Below the pieces are notes generated by a model. The model had not been told where the DNA came from and searched no databases. It worked only from the letters and a program-made list of their open reading frames with translations. From assembly GCA_009776725.1 (NCBI GenBank), contig WRNE01000013.1, positions 1-41,117 on the forward strand: DNA of 41,117 nucleotides. The letters are read 5' to 3'. Origin of the DNA: Coriobacteriia bacterium (lineage in GTDB: Bacteria > Actinomycetota > Coriobacteriia > Coriobacteriales > UBA8131). This document shows positions 24,793-33,095 of the stretch, piece by piece (position 1 is the first letter of the stretch; every line of letters starts with the position of its first letter). The translations under genes were made by a program, and so were the position numbers.

Positions 24793-25425
24793 TTAATACA
24801 GGTAACTGTAGTCTCGTAGTACGACGAAAACCAAAAGCATGAACAATATGAACGATACGACCCCTAGGATGCCTACTACCAAACCGGTAATCGCCAATCC
24901 CCGCTTGGAGCTTTTCAAGCCTATGGCACTGAGGATGATTGCCGGTATCGCCAAGATATAGCTGATTAAAAAGATGGCAGCAAAGAACGATGCCACTGTA
25001 GACATGAAGAAACTGAGTATGTTTAAAGCACAGCCACCAACAGCGCAAAAGAAGCCGGCCTTGGCCAAAGGGGCATTGTCCTTGGCTGGGGCTGTTGCAG
25101 TGGGCTGGCCATAGGCAGCCATTTGCCCTGGAGCCTGATAGGCCCCTGGCGTCTGATAGCCTGGTGTCGAGGCAGTCGTCGGCTGGGTTGGGCTTCCATA
25201 TGTGTTGGTGCTTGTCGTCGAAGTTGCCGTATAAGCTGGAGCCGATGTATAACCTGAAGTCGGGCTGCTGGCCTCGGTTTGGCTTGAGCCTGAACCAGGC
25301 TGCACTGTCCCAGGTGTCGTTGTGTTTTCGCGAACATCGTTAGTCCATTGGACACCATCCCAATAACGTATCTTCGTGGAGTCGCCACTTGGATCTGGAT
25401 ACCACCCTGCTGCTGGTTGTGACAT
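24793..25425 (-). CDS. DUF2510 membrane protein, function unknown
   Basis: A 210-residue protein. The N-terminus is a DUF2510 domain (AAGWYPDPSG...RYWDGVQWT), common in Actinobacteria. A long Pro/Thr/Ser/Gln/Tyr-rich low-complexity segment (about 35-125) follows, then two transmembrane helices in a DUF4190-like arrangement (about 133-200), and the C-terminus VVLRDYSYLY. The function of this architecture is unknown. The start at 25425 is fixed by AAAGGAG 6 bases upstream; an upstream in-frame start lacks one. It has its own promoter with an extended -10 at 25520-25528, between it and clpC. Confidence 0.85.
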   Translation of the reverse strand: MSQPAAGWYPDPSGDSTKIRYWDGVQWTNDVRENTTTPGTVQPGSGSSQTEASSPTSGYTSAPAYTATSTTSTNTYGSPTQPTTASTPGYQTPGAYQAPGQMAAYGQPTATAPAKDNAPLAKAGFFCAVGGCALNILSFFMSTVASFFAAIFLISYILAIPAIILSAIGLKSSKRGLAITGLVVGILGVVSFILFMLLVFVVLRDYSYLY

Positions 25426-25519
25426 TCCGTTCTCCTTTCTTACCAAAACCAAAAATGCCTTCTCTAACTGCCACTGCAAGCCTTAAAACTGCGTTTGAAT
25501 GTCATTCACGATTCGTACG

Positions 25520-25528
25520 ATTATAACA
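25520..25528 (-). promoter_or_regulatory. Extended -10 promoter of the DUF2510 gene
   Basis: On the minus strand the sequence reads TGTTATAAT: a consensus TATAAT (25525-25520) with the TGn extension. Transcription would start near 25513 and give a leader of about 88 bases. Confidence 0.6.
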
Positions 25529-25536
25529 CGATGCAA

Positions 25537-25569
25537 ACCGCCCGCTTACGATAGGCGTAAACGGGCGGT
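25537..25569 (-). terminator. Stem-loop after clpC
   Basis: ACCGCCCG (25537-25544) pairs with CGGGCGGT (25562-25569), and the inner TTACG/CGTAA pair extends the stem past one mismatch. It lies 37 bases after the clpC stop. There is no T-run longer than three, so its strength is uncertain. Confidence 0.6.
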
Positions 25570-25605
25570 GTGATGGATCAAATGGGTTTATTCGGCTTTA
25601 GCAGT

Positions 25606-28206
25606 TTATAGCAGGGCGTCTTGCCTGTCTCCAGAGCCGTCGTCTGGTACCGGCAGCGGGTCTCCCCCGCCGTCGTTTCGCTCGCTGCCGCCAGCTCCAA
25701 AGAAGGAGGTAATCAATTCGGCCTCTTGTTTGATGCTGGTCTTCTTACGTGGCGACGGGATCTCGCCCTCGGCGCCTGCAAAGCTAATCTCCTCGCCGTC
25801 ATAGTCCACCGAGATGATTGTGCCGGGAGCCCATCTGCCTGCCAAAACTTGCTCGGATATAGGGTCTTCCACTAGGCGCTGGATGGCCCTTCGCAAAGGA
25901 CGGGCCCCGAAGGCAGCGTCAGTGCCTTCATCGGCAATATGCTTCTTCGCAGCCTCGGTCAGCTCGATACTCATGTTCTGCGCAATCAAACGGTCCCGCA
26001 GGTCGGAGACTAGGAGCTCGACAATCTCGGCAATCTGCGAGTCGGTCAGGGTCTTAAAGACGATGATCTCGTCAATGCGGTTTAAGAACTCCGGCCTGAA
26101 GAGCTTTTTCATCTCAGTCATCACACGGCTGTTGATCTCTTCGTCGGCCAGTCCCCGAGAACCGCTCGCCCCAAAGCCTACAGGGGTGCTCTGGGAGATC
26201 TCCCGGGCGCCAACGTTGGTGGTCATGATCACTATGGTATTGCGGAAGTCTACCTTCCGGCCTTGCCCGTCGGTCAAGCGGCCTTCTTCGAGGATTTGGA
26301 GAAGGATATTGAAAACATCGGGATGGGCTTTTTCTATCTCGTCGAACAAGATGACGGAATACGGCCTTTGACGCACAACCTTGGTCAGCTGGCCGCCTTC
26401 GTCATACCCGACATAGCCAGGAGGCGAGCCTACCAGGCGGGAAACTGTGTGTTTCTCCATATACTCGCTCATGTCAAAGGAGAGCAGGGCTTCTTCAGTG
26501 TTGAACAGGAACTCGGCCAAGGCTTTCGACAGCTCTGTCTTGCCGACACCGGACGGCCCAGAGAAAATGAACGATCCAGCAGGGCGCTTAGGGTCTTTCA
26601 AGCCGGCCCGCGAACGGCGAATGGCCTTTGAAACGGCAACGACGGCCTCGTCTTGGCCGATGATCCGCTCGTGCAGCACTTCTTCCATACGCAGCAGCTT
26701 GTCGGTCTCTGCCTCGGTCAAGTCGGTTACCGGCACGCCTGTCGACATCGAGATGATGTCGGCAATCTCGGAGGCTCCCACCGATGCTATGTGCTTGGTC
26801 GAGTCGTTGCGCCACTCGTCTTCAAGCTTGGTGCGCTCGGCGACCAGCTTGTGCTCTTGGTCACGCAAGACGCCTGCCTGCTCGAAGTCCTCACTGGCAA
26901 TTGCGGCATCCTTCTCCACCCGTACCTGGCGGATCTTCTGGTCGATCTCGCTGAGGTCGTTGGGAATGGTCATGTTGCGGATGCGCATCCGGGCGCCCGC
27001 CTCGTCTAGGACGTCGATGGCCTTGTCAGGCAGGAAACGGTCCTGGACATAACGGTCGGCCAAAGTCACAGCAGCCTCGATAGCCTCATCAGTGAAGCGC
27101 ACCCGGTGGTGGTCCTCGTAGCGGTCCCTTAGGCTCTCTAGGATCTTCACCGCGGCATCATGGTCGGGCTCGTTGATGACGACCGTTTGGAAGCGGCGCT
27201 CCAAAGCAGCGTCTTTTTCGATATGCTTGCGGTATTCTTCGGAAGTGGCTGCACCGATGATCTGGATCTCGCCCCTTGACAAAGGCGGCTTTAATATGGC
27301 GGCCGCATCGATCGAGCCTTCCGCCGAGCCTGCACCGATGATGGTATGGATCTCATCGATGAACAAGATCACGTCGTCACGGTCTTTGGCCTCTTTGACC
27401 ACGCGCTTCATACGCTCCTCGAACTCGCCCCGGTACTTTGACCCAGCTACCAAGGCTGCAACGTCGAGGGTGATCAATTGCTTGTGGCGCAAAATATCGG
27501 GGACCTGCTCCATTGCGATCATCTGGGCCAAGCCTTCGGCGATCGCTGTCTTGCCGACGCCCGGGTCGCCGATCAACAGGGGGTTGTTCTTCGTGCGTCT
27601 GGATAGAATCTGCATCACGCGCTCGATCTCGCGCTCCCTGCCAACCACTGGGTCAAGTTTGCCTTGTTTAGCCTGGTCGGTGAGGTTGGTCCCGAAATCG
27701 TCCAGTATCCCAGCATTCTCCGAGTCGTAGAACTCCTCAGCGGGATAAGGGCCTCCATGGGTGGTCGGTGCCTTCTGCAGCAGTTCGATGACTGCTGCTC
27801 TGACCATGCTGGCCTCAATGCCAAGCTGGCTTAACGCTTGGATCGCCACACCATTGCCCTCACGGGCTATGGCTAGCAGGAGGTGCTCTGTTGATATATT
27901 GGTATGGCCGAGCTTCATCGTTTCACGCAAGGCGAACTCCAAGACCCGTTTTACCCGGGGAGTGAAGCTCAAATGGCCTTCCGGCGACTCGTCCTGTTCG
28001 TCAATCAAGGCCTTTACCTGCTCCAGCGCGTTGTCATAGCTTACGTTTAGCGAGCTTAGGGCTTGTGCAGCAACGCCTTCTGGTACCTTTAGTAGGGCTA
28101 ACAGTAGATGCTCAGTGCCAACGAGGCTGGAGTTAAGCAAGCGTGCCTCGTCCTGAGCGATGGCTAAGACATTCCTAGCCATTTCGGTAAATCTGTCAAA
28201 CGACAT
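25606..28206 (-). CDS. clpC: ATP-dependent Clp protease ATP-binding subunit ClpC
   Basis: An 866-residue AAA+ unfoldase that feeds substrates to ClpP. Two Clp-N repeats cover residues 1-145. The first AAA domain has Walker A GDPGVGKT (213-220), and the second has GPSGVGKT near 550 with the ClpP-contacting region after it. A UVR-type helical pair (KDAAIASEDFEQAGVLRDQE) in the middle domain separates ClpC from ClpB. The tail after about 810 is Gly/Asp-rich and variable. The ATG at 28206 follows GGGAGATGAA. No ctsR or mcsAB genes accompany it, unlike in Firmicutes, so its heat-shock control differs. Confidence 0.96.
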   Translation of the reverse strand: MSFDRFTEMARNVLAIAQDEARLLNSSLVGTEHLLLALLKVPEGVAAQALSSLNVSYDNALEQVKALIDEQDESPEGHLSFTPRVKRVLEFALRETMKLGHTNISTEHLLLAIAREGNGVAIQALSQLGIEASMVRAAVIELLQKAPTTHGGPYPAEEFYDSENAGILDDFGTNLTDQAKQGKLDPVVGREREIERVMQILSRRTKNNPLLIGDPGVGKTAIAEGLAQMIAMEQVPDILRHKQLITLDVAALVAGSKYRGEFEERMKRVVKEAKDRDDVILFIDEIHTIIGAGSAEGSIDAAAILKPPLSRGEIQIIGAATSEEYRKHIEKDAALERRFQTVVINEPDHDAAVKILESLRDRYEDHHRVRFTDEAIEAAVTLADRYVQDRFLPDKAIDVLDEAGARMRIRNMTIPNDLSEIDQKIRQVRVEKDAAIASEDFEQAGVLRDQEHKLVAERTKLEDEWRNDSTKHIASVGASEIADIISMSTGVPVTDLTEAETDKLLRMEEVLHERIIGQDEAVVAVSKAIRRSRAGLKDPKRPAGSFIFSGPSGVGKTELSKALAEFLFNTEEALLSFDMSEYMEKHTVSRLVGSPPGYVGYDEGGQLTKVVRQRPYSVILFDEIEKAHPDVFNILLQILEEGRLTDGQGRKVDFRNTIVIMTTNVGAREISQSTPVGFGASGSRGLADEEINSRVMTEMKKLFRPEFLNRIDEIIVFKTLTDSQIAEIVELLVSDLRDRLIAQNMSIELTEAAKKHIADEGTDAAFGARPLRRAIQRLVEDPISEQVLAGRWAPGTIISVDYDGEEISFAGAEGEIPSPRKKTSIKQEAELITSFFGAGGSERNDGGGDPLPVPDDGSGDRQDALL

Positions 28207-28286
28207 TTCATCTCCCTTGTCTTAAAGGCCTCGGCTGTTATAAACGGTACATTGTTTTAAACGATGCTGATACAGTCGAGGCAACT

Positions 28287-29849
28287 TCACACTTCGTCGC
28301 GCATATGGGGAAAGAGTAAGACGTCTCGGATCGAAGCGGAGTCAGTCAGTAGCATTGTTAGTCGATCCACACCAAGCCCCATACCTCCAGCCGGGGGCAT
28401 TCCGAACTCCAATGCGCGTATATAGTCGGCATCAAAGCCCATTGCCTCGTCGTCGCCTGCTGCCCGAGCTGCCAGCTGTGACTCAAACCGCCTTTGCTGT
28501 TCAACAGGGTCGTTTAGCTCTGTGAAAGCGTTCGCATACTCAGAACCACAGATCAATAGCTCGAAACGGTCCGTCACATTGGGGTCATCTGCTTTTTGTT
28601 TGGCTAAGGGAGATGTCTCCAATGGATGCTCTGTGACGAATACCGGCTGTACGAGATTGCGCTCTACAAGCTTCTCGTATAGTTCGACGATTATTTTACC
28701 TTTCCCCCATGAGTCTTGTAAGGAAATCTGATAATGGTTCGCTAAGGTTTTCAGTTCTGTAAGGGTTCTGTTAAATGATACTTCTGTACCAGCAGCCTCA
28801 CTGACCAAGTCGATCATTGTCCTAGACGACCACTCTCCAGACAAGTCGATCTCATTGCCTTGATAAGTGATTTGCAGGCTGCCGTTGGCTGCCAAACAGG
28901 CACGCTGGATCAGCTCGCGGGTCAGCTCCTTCATGCCTGCCTGGTTGCTAAAGGCCTGATAGGCCTCGAAAGTAGTGAACTCGGGGTTATGGATCTGGTC
29001 CATGCCTTCGTTCCGAAAACAGCGGTTGATCTCAAAGACTCTTTCAAAACCGCCGACTAGCAGCCTTTTTAAATGCAGCTCAGGGGCTATTCGCAAATAA
29101 TAGTCACGGGACAAGGCGTTATGGTGAGTCACAAAGGGGCGGGCAGTGGCACCACCTGGTATTGCATGCAGCATCGGTGTCTCGACTTCGATAAAGCCAC
29201 GTTCGATCGCCACAGCACGCAGGGTCGATACGATGACAAAGCGCTTTTCGAAGGCGTTTTTTACCTCAGGGTTCACAATCAGGTCGACATAGCGCTGCCG
29301 GTAGCGGGTTTCCCGGTCAGCCAAGCCATGGAATTTTTCAGGCAGGGGCCTTAAGGCTTTTGAGACCAGCTTGACCTTATGCGGTGCAATCGACAATTGG
29401 CCGCGCCTCGTTCGCAACACAGTGCCCTCGGCGTTTACCCAGTCCCCTATATCTAGTTCTTTGACCTGGGCAAAAGCCTCTTCGCCAATCACATCTATGC
29501 GAATGAACAGCTGTATTTCAGAAGTCGAGTCGCGCACGACCATGAACACTATCTTGCCTTGGTCGCGTATTGCCACGATGCGGCCGGCAATACCCACCTC
29601 GTCATCGGTATCTGTATCGTCCTCTAGGGCGCTATAACGCTCTTCCAGCTCGGATATATGGTGGCTTATCGAAAAATCGTCCCCATAGGGGTCTGCCCCG
29701 GCGTCAATATAGCGTTGGCGTTTGGCCAGCCTGACCTCGTTTTCTACTGACGAGGCGCTATCTGGCTCTTTTTCAAGCGCAGTTTGGCTGGCTGTTCCGC
29801 TATCTAAGGACTCATTGTTGGTTTTTTGCCTGTCTTGGTTATCTGTCAT
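28287..29849 (-). CDS. lysS: Lysyl-tRNA synthetase, class II
   Basis: A 520-residue class II synthetase charging tRNA-Lys. After a poorly conserved N-terminal stretch of about 45 residues (Asp/Ser/Glu-rich), an OB-fold anticodon-binding domain follows. Motif 1 is around ERGFIEVETPML, motif 2 is FRNEGMDQIHNPEFTTFE, and motif 3 GMGLGVDRLTMLL is near the end. The start codon lies 3 bases after the greA stop (TAA GAG ATG), so the two genes are coupled. Confidence 0.96.
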   Translation of the reverse strand: MTDNQDRQKTNNESLDSGTASQTALEKEPDSASSVENEVRLAKRQRYIDAGADPYGDDFSISHHISELEERYSALEDDTDTDDEVGIAGRIVAIRDQGKIVFMVVRDSTSEIQLFIRIDVIGEEAFAQVKELDIGDWVNAEGTVLRTRRGQLSIAPHKVKLVSKALRPLPEKFHGLADRETRYRQRYVDLIVNPEVKNAFEKRFVIVSTLRAVAIERGFIEVETPMLHAIPGGATARPFVTHHNALSRDYYLRIAPELHLKRLLVGGFERVFEINRCFRNEGMDQIHNPEFTTFEAYQAFSNQAGMKELTRELIQRACLAANGSLQITYQGNEIDLSGEWSSRTMIDLVSEAAGTEVSFNRTLTELKTLANHYQISLQDSWGKGKIIVELYEKLVERNLVQPVFVTEHPLETSPLAKQKADDPNVTDRFELLICGSEYANAFTELNDPVEQQRRFESQLAARAAGDDEAMGFDADYIRALEFGMPPAGGMGLGVDRLTMLLTDSASIRDVLLFPHMRDEV

Positions 29850-29852
29850 CTC

Positions 29853-30320
29853 TTACCCGATCTTTAATACAGTCAGCTCCAAGGTTGTGCCGTTCGGTAT
29901 ATCGACTTGCACGACCTCGCCCTTCCTGCGGCTGAGCAGTGCAGCGCCCACAGGCGACTCGTGAGAGATCCGTCCTTCAGACGAATCGGCCTCAGCTGCA
30001 TCCACAATAGTCAGCTTTCTTTCGCTGCCATCGCCCATTGCTACTGTTACCTGGCTGCCTACGACCACCCGGCTGGGGCGTTTTGGCAGTTCTACAATAG
30101 ACGAGTTTGCCAAGATCTGAGTGATTTCAGCTATCCTGCTCTCAATCCAAGCCTGTTCGTTCTTGGCATCGTCGTATTCTGAGTTCTCTGATATGTCACC
30201 GAACTCTCTAGCCACTCGGATACGTTCGCCTATCTCAATCCTTTTGACTGTCTCAAGCTCGTAAAGCTCGGCTTGGAGCTTTTCTTTACCCTCTGGTGTC
30301 AAGGTGATTTCTTTAGCCAT
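29853..30320 (-). CDS. greA: Transcription elongation factor GreA
   Basis: A 155-residue protein with the N-terminal coiled coil typical of Gre factors (LTPEGKEKLQAELYELET to about 75, including the acidic tip sequence EFGDISENSEYDDAKNEQ) and a C-terminal FKBP-like domain (ISHESPVGAALLSRRKGEVV). GreA rescues backtracked RNA polymerase by stimulating transcript cleavage. AAGGAG lies 6 bases before the ATG at 30320. It is followed by lysS. Confidence 0.96.
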   Translation of the reverse strand: MAKEITLTPEGKEKLQAELYELETVKRIEIGERIRVAREFGDISENSEYDDAKNEQAWIESRIAEITQILANSSIVELPKRPSRVVVGSQVTVAMGDGSERKLTIVDAAEADSSEGRISHESPVGAALLSRRKGEVVQVDIPNGTTLELTVLKIG

Positions 30321-30381
30321 TATTACTCCTTTGCTCCTTTGCGGTCAAAGGTACGATAAATCGGACACATACAAATACAAG

Positions 30382-30419
30382 ACAACGCGGTACGCGAGAA
30401 TTGTCGCCCACCGCGTTGT
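30382..30419 (-). terminator. Stem-loop between tatA and greA
   Basis: A perfect 10-bp stem, ACAACGCGGT (30382-30391) with ACCGCGTTGT (30410-30419), and an 18-base loop. It lies 21 bases after the tatA stop codon. The following minus-strand sequence (CTTGTATTTGT) is only mildly T-rich. Confidence 0.55.
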
Positions 30420-30439
30420 AGCTTAAGAATAACTAAATG

Positions 30440-30730
30440 CTACTTGACGCTCGGTTTTTTCTTCCTGCGGACCACCACTTCTTCATATTCGTCATCATCG
30501 TCGTCTTCGACGATGTCTTCTTCGACTATGCCTTCTTCGACGATGTCAGCCTCATCGAGCTCTTTGCCCTCCATGCCATCGCGAACACCTTTTACGGTCT
30601 TTCCCAATGTCTCCCCAAGTTTTGGCAGGTTCTTCGGTCCGAATATAAGTAAAGCAACGCCTAATATCACTAATAACTCAGGCATCCCCAAACCAAAGAT
30701 TTTCGCAGCCGCTATAACGGGAAAATCCAT
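30440..30730 (-). CDS. tatA: Twin-arginine translocase subunit TatA/E-like
   Basis: A 96-residue protein. The N-terminal membrane helix (ELLVILGVALLIF), the hinge FGPKNLPKLGETLGKTV and an amphipathic helix match TatA, which forms the variable pore for folded proteins. The C-terminal 40 residues are very acidic, with an IVEE/IVED repeat and five consecutive Asp, then end in a basic RRKKKP stretch. No tatB or tatC lies in the window. It is probably a single-gene transcript, as a hairpin follows it. Confidence 0.93.
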   Translation of the reverse strand: MDFPVIAAAKIFGLGMPELLVILGVALLIFGPKNLPKLGETLGKTVKGVRDGMEGKELDEADIVEEGIVEEDIVEDDDDDEYEEVVVRRKKKPSVK

Positions 30731-30917
30731 TGTGCTACCTCCAAGTCAGGTTTGCATGTAAAAATGGCATCACACCAGTCTGATCAGTTCTCTGCTCTTG
30801 CCAATTAAACCAGTGTAATTACCGCATGCCATAGGTTACCACGAAAAGCGACTGGTTGCAGCCAAGGCATAAGTCTTTTGGGCTTTGCAGACGCTTGTCC
30901 AAACCATTGTCCAAGCC

Positions 30918-30955
30918 TGCTTTTTTCAACAAGCCAAGGCCTGCCTAAAAAAGCA
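30918..30955. repeat. Inverted repeat after galU
   Basis: TGCTTTTTT (30918-30926) and AAAAAAGCA (30947-30955) are perfect 9-base arms around a GC-rich 20-base centre. It lies 14 bases past the galU stop codon and may act as a terminator, although the T-run is inside the stem rather than after it. Confidence 0.4.
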
Positions 30956-30968
30956 ATTACCCTAATAA

Positions 30969-31850
30969 TCACAGGTTCGTGTATTCAGGGTTCTCTTGCG
31001 ACAGCATATGGTTGGCAATCAACCAGTTTTTGATCGTTCCCACATCGTAGCCATCGTCTTCTTTTATCTCCAGGGCATACATTTCGTCTGTCTTGATCAG
31101 TTCAACCAGGGCATCGGTCAGTTGGTACTCACCATTGGCGTCTGCCTCGATCAAGGGCAGGATCTGTAGGACCTTCGGTGACAATAGGTACCTGCCAAAT
31201 ATTGCCAGATTTGACGGCGGGTCACTCTGCGGTTTTTCGACCAGGCCCCTTACCTGCCAAACCCCTTGTTCGCCCTGGTCGCTTAAGTCGATCCCGTCAA
31301 TGACACCATAGCGCTTGGTCTCTTCTATAGAAACCCTGTTGACAGCTATGACGCTTGCCATATCGTGGGCCTTAGAGACCTCCATCATCTTTTGGAGCAT
31401 GTCGTTGTTCGGTACGATAACGTCACCGAGCAAGACAAAGAACGGCTCGGTAGCCTTGTCGGTTTGCAGGTTCTCAGATGAAAAGGCAGTGCCAGACGCT
31501 AAAATCATGTCCCGCGCACAATTGACAGCATGTCCTGACCCAAGCTGCTCTTCTTGATAGACAAAAGCTACAGGGTATTTGCTTAATGTGCGGATTTTCT
31601 CGGCATAATCAGCCTTGTCATGCTCTTCCAAATAAGTCTCATAGTCCGCCTCCCTTTCAAAATGGGCCTCGATGGCAGGCTTCGACTTGCTGGTCACGAT
31701 GACAATGGGGTCAGCATCTGCTGCGTCTGCCTCCTCGACGATATATTGAATCGCAGGCTTGTCTACAATCGGCAGCATTTCTTTTGGTATTGCTTTTGTG
31801 ACTGGTAAAAACCGAGTCCCTAGACCAGCAGCTAGAATAACAGCTATCAT
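30969..31850 (-). CDS. galU: UTP-glucose-1-phosphate uridylyltransferase
   Basis: A 293-residue nucleotidyltransferase making UDP-glucose. The nucleotide loop is ILAAGLGTRFLPVTKAIPKE (5-24), followed by MLPIVDKPAIQYIVEEA and, further on, GLVEKPQSDPPSNLAIFGRY and DVGTIKNWLIAN. It matches bacterial GalU closely. UDP-glucose would feed surface glycans. AGGAGG lies 7 bases before the ATG. It sits 101 bases downstream of the trigger-factor-like gene. Confidence 0.95.
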   Translation of the reverse strand: MIAVILAAGLGTRFLPVTKAIPKEMLPIVDKPAIQYIVEEADAADADPIVIVTSKSKPAIEAHFEREADYETYLEEHDKADYAEKIRTLSKYPVAFVYQEEQLGSGHAVNCARDMILASGTAFSSENLQTDKATEPFFVLLGDVIVPNNDMLQKMMEVSKAHDMASVIAVNRVSIEETKRYGVIDGIDLSDQGEQGVWQVRGLVEKPQSDPPSNLAIFGRYLLSPKVLQILPLIEADANGEYQLTDALVELIKTDEMYALEIKEDDGYDVGTIKNWLIANHMLSQENPEYTNL

Positions 31851-31951
31851 TTATGAACCTCCTAAGACAATGCATTCAAGCTCTAAGATGCCCTTCATAG
31901 TAGCATGTTTTGACTTGAAACAAGGTTTTTTTAAGGTTTTTCCAGCATGCT

Positions 31952-33055
31952 CTAGCTGTCAGACTCGTCGCCTACATAGTCTATGGCCTCTTCCTCAGGC
32001 TCCTCCTCCACATAATTAATAATAGCATGATCTACTAACCATAGAGTAGCTTTTATACGCATGGCTGCTTCTTCCATCACATACATTCTGCCTGTCCGCT
32101 CAAAGTCGGCTCGGGCGATGTCTTCCAAGCCAGGGGCCATGTTTGAAAAAGCCAGGCTGATGTCTTCTGCAGTCAGGCGCATGTTCAAATGCCGGGCTAG
32201 GGCATCGAGGGCAAATCCCTGCTTGAGCACATTGTTTGTCTGTACCATGGACTGGGCATAAAAAGCAGCCTGACCGCCTTGGGACTTTACGAACTCGTCA
32301 AGGGTGCGACCTTGCACTTCAAGATTCCGCTGAAGGGAGACTATCAAGTCGTTACGCGTCAACTCGAAAACATCTTCTGGAATCGTACCCTCCAGACGCT
32401 TGGCTAGCTCTGCCGAAGCCTTGTAGTTGATATATTCCCGTTGTTCGGACTCTTTGTACCGCAAGCCGTTCTCCCTTAGCTTCTCGCGCAGTTCCATCAC
32501 ACTATGGCAGCCAGGTATCGTCTCTTCCACCCATTTGTCGGTAACTGCCGGGATTATCCGTTGGTTTGGGTCTGGCTCGCCATCCTCGCCAGTGGCAAAA
32601 GTAGCAAAACCCTCGGCTACCATGTAAAGCTGGGCATCGATCTCTTCCTCGCTGACAGTGACGGTCTGGACGTCGATGCTTACCGGCTCATAGCTGCTTA
32701 GCTCAAAGCGTGGTTTTTGTATCACTGAAGCTTGAAAGGTCAAAGCCTTGCCTTTTTCGACCCTGGGGACCCTGCCTTGTAGCTCAGGGTCTAGGACGGT
32801 CTCCAGCCGCTCGTTGCCAACAGCCCGGGCAGCAAGGAACAAAGGAACTTGTGTGTTTAGGTACGAGCTCAAAAAATCACTGCCTACTTTTGCCCGTAAA
32901 TCGAATTCGATATCAAAAGACTGCTGTATATCGATACCGTTTTCTTGAGCAAGCTTCGTCATCAAATAGGAAATCCCATCATCGACCTCGTTGGCCTCGG
33001 CTGTGATGGTAAGCGCTACCCGCCCATCAAGTGGTTTCGCGACACTTGTTTTCAT
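31952..33055 (-). CDS. Trigger factor-like chaperone, lacking the PPIase domain
   Basis: A 367-residue protein related to trigger factor. It starts like the ribosome-binding domain (MKTSVAKPLDGRVALTITAE), and residues 100-140 (KGKALTFQASVIQKP...VTVSEEEIDAQL) match the end of that domain. The next block, VTDKWVEETIPGCHSVMELR (171-190), matches the sequence that follows the FKBP-type PPIase domain in normal trigger factor, so about 90 residues of PPIase are missing and replaced by a 20-residue Gly/Asp/Pro linker (150-171). The rest is the helical C-terminal chaperone domain. The GFRxGK ribosome-docking loop is not recognisable. The start has a weak GAGGT site. It is probably a paralogue with a separate job, or a reduced trigger factor. 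Confidence 0.7.
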   Translation of the reverse strand: MKTSVAKPLDGRVALTITAEANEVDDGISYLMTKLAQENGIDIQQSFDIEFDLRAKVGSDFLSSYLNTQVPLFLAARAVGNERLETVLDPELQGRVPRVEKGKALTFQASVIQKPRFELSSYEPVSIDVQTVTVSEEEIDAQLYMVAEGFATFATGEDGEPDPNQRIIPAVTDKWVEETIPGCHSVMELREKLRENGLRYKESEQREYINYKASAELAKRLEGTIPEDVFELTRNDLIVSLQRNLEVQGRTLDEFVKSQGGQAAFYAQSMVQTNNVLKQGFALDALARHLNMRLTAEDISLAFSNMAPGLEDIARADFERTGRMYVMEEAAMRIKATLWLVDHAIINYVEEEPEEEAIDYVGDESDS

Positions 33056-33095
33056 CTGGATAAGACCTCGTTTCTTAACTGCTTATATACTCAAT

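Noticed and set aside
25814..27730. Several long plus-strand frames inside clpC
   Set aside because: They are antisense shadows with Arg/Ser/Ala-rich, non-conserved sequence, opposite a highly conserved gene.
31952..33055. Reading the trigger-factor-like gene as frameshifted or truncated
   Set aside because: The frame is continuous and both flanking domains are in phase, so the loss of the PPIase domain looks like a clean deletion rather than decay.
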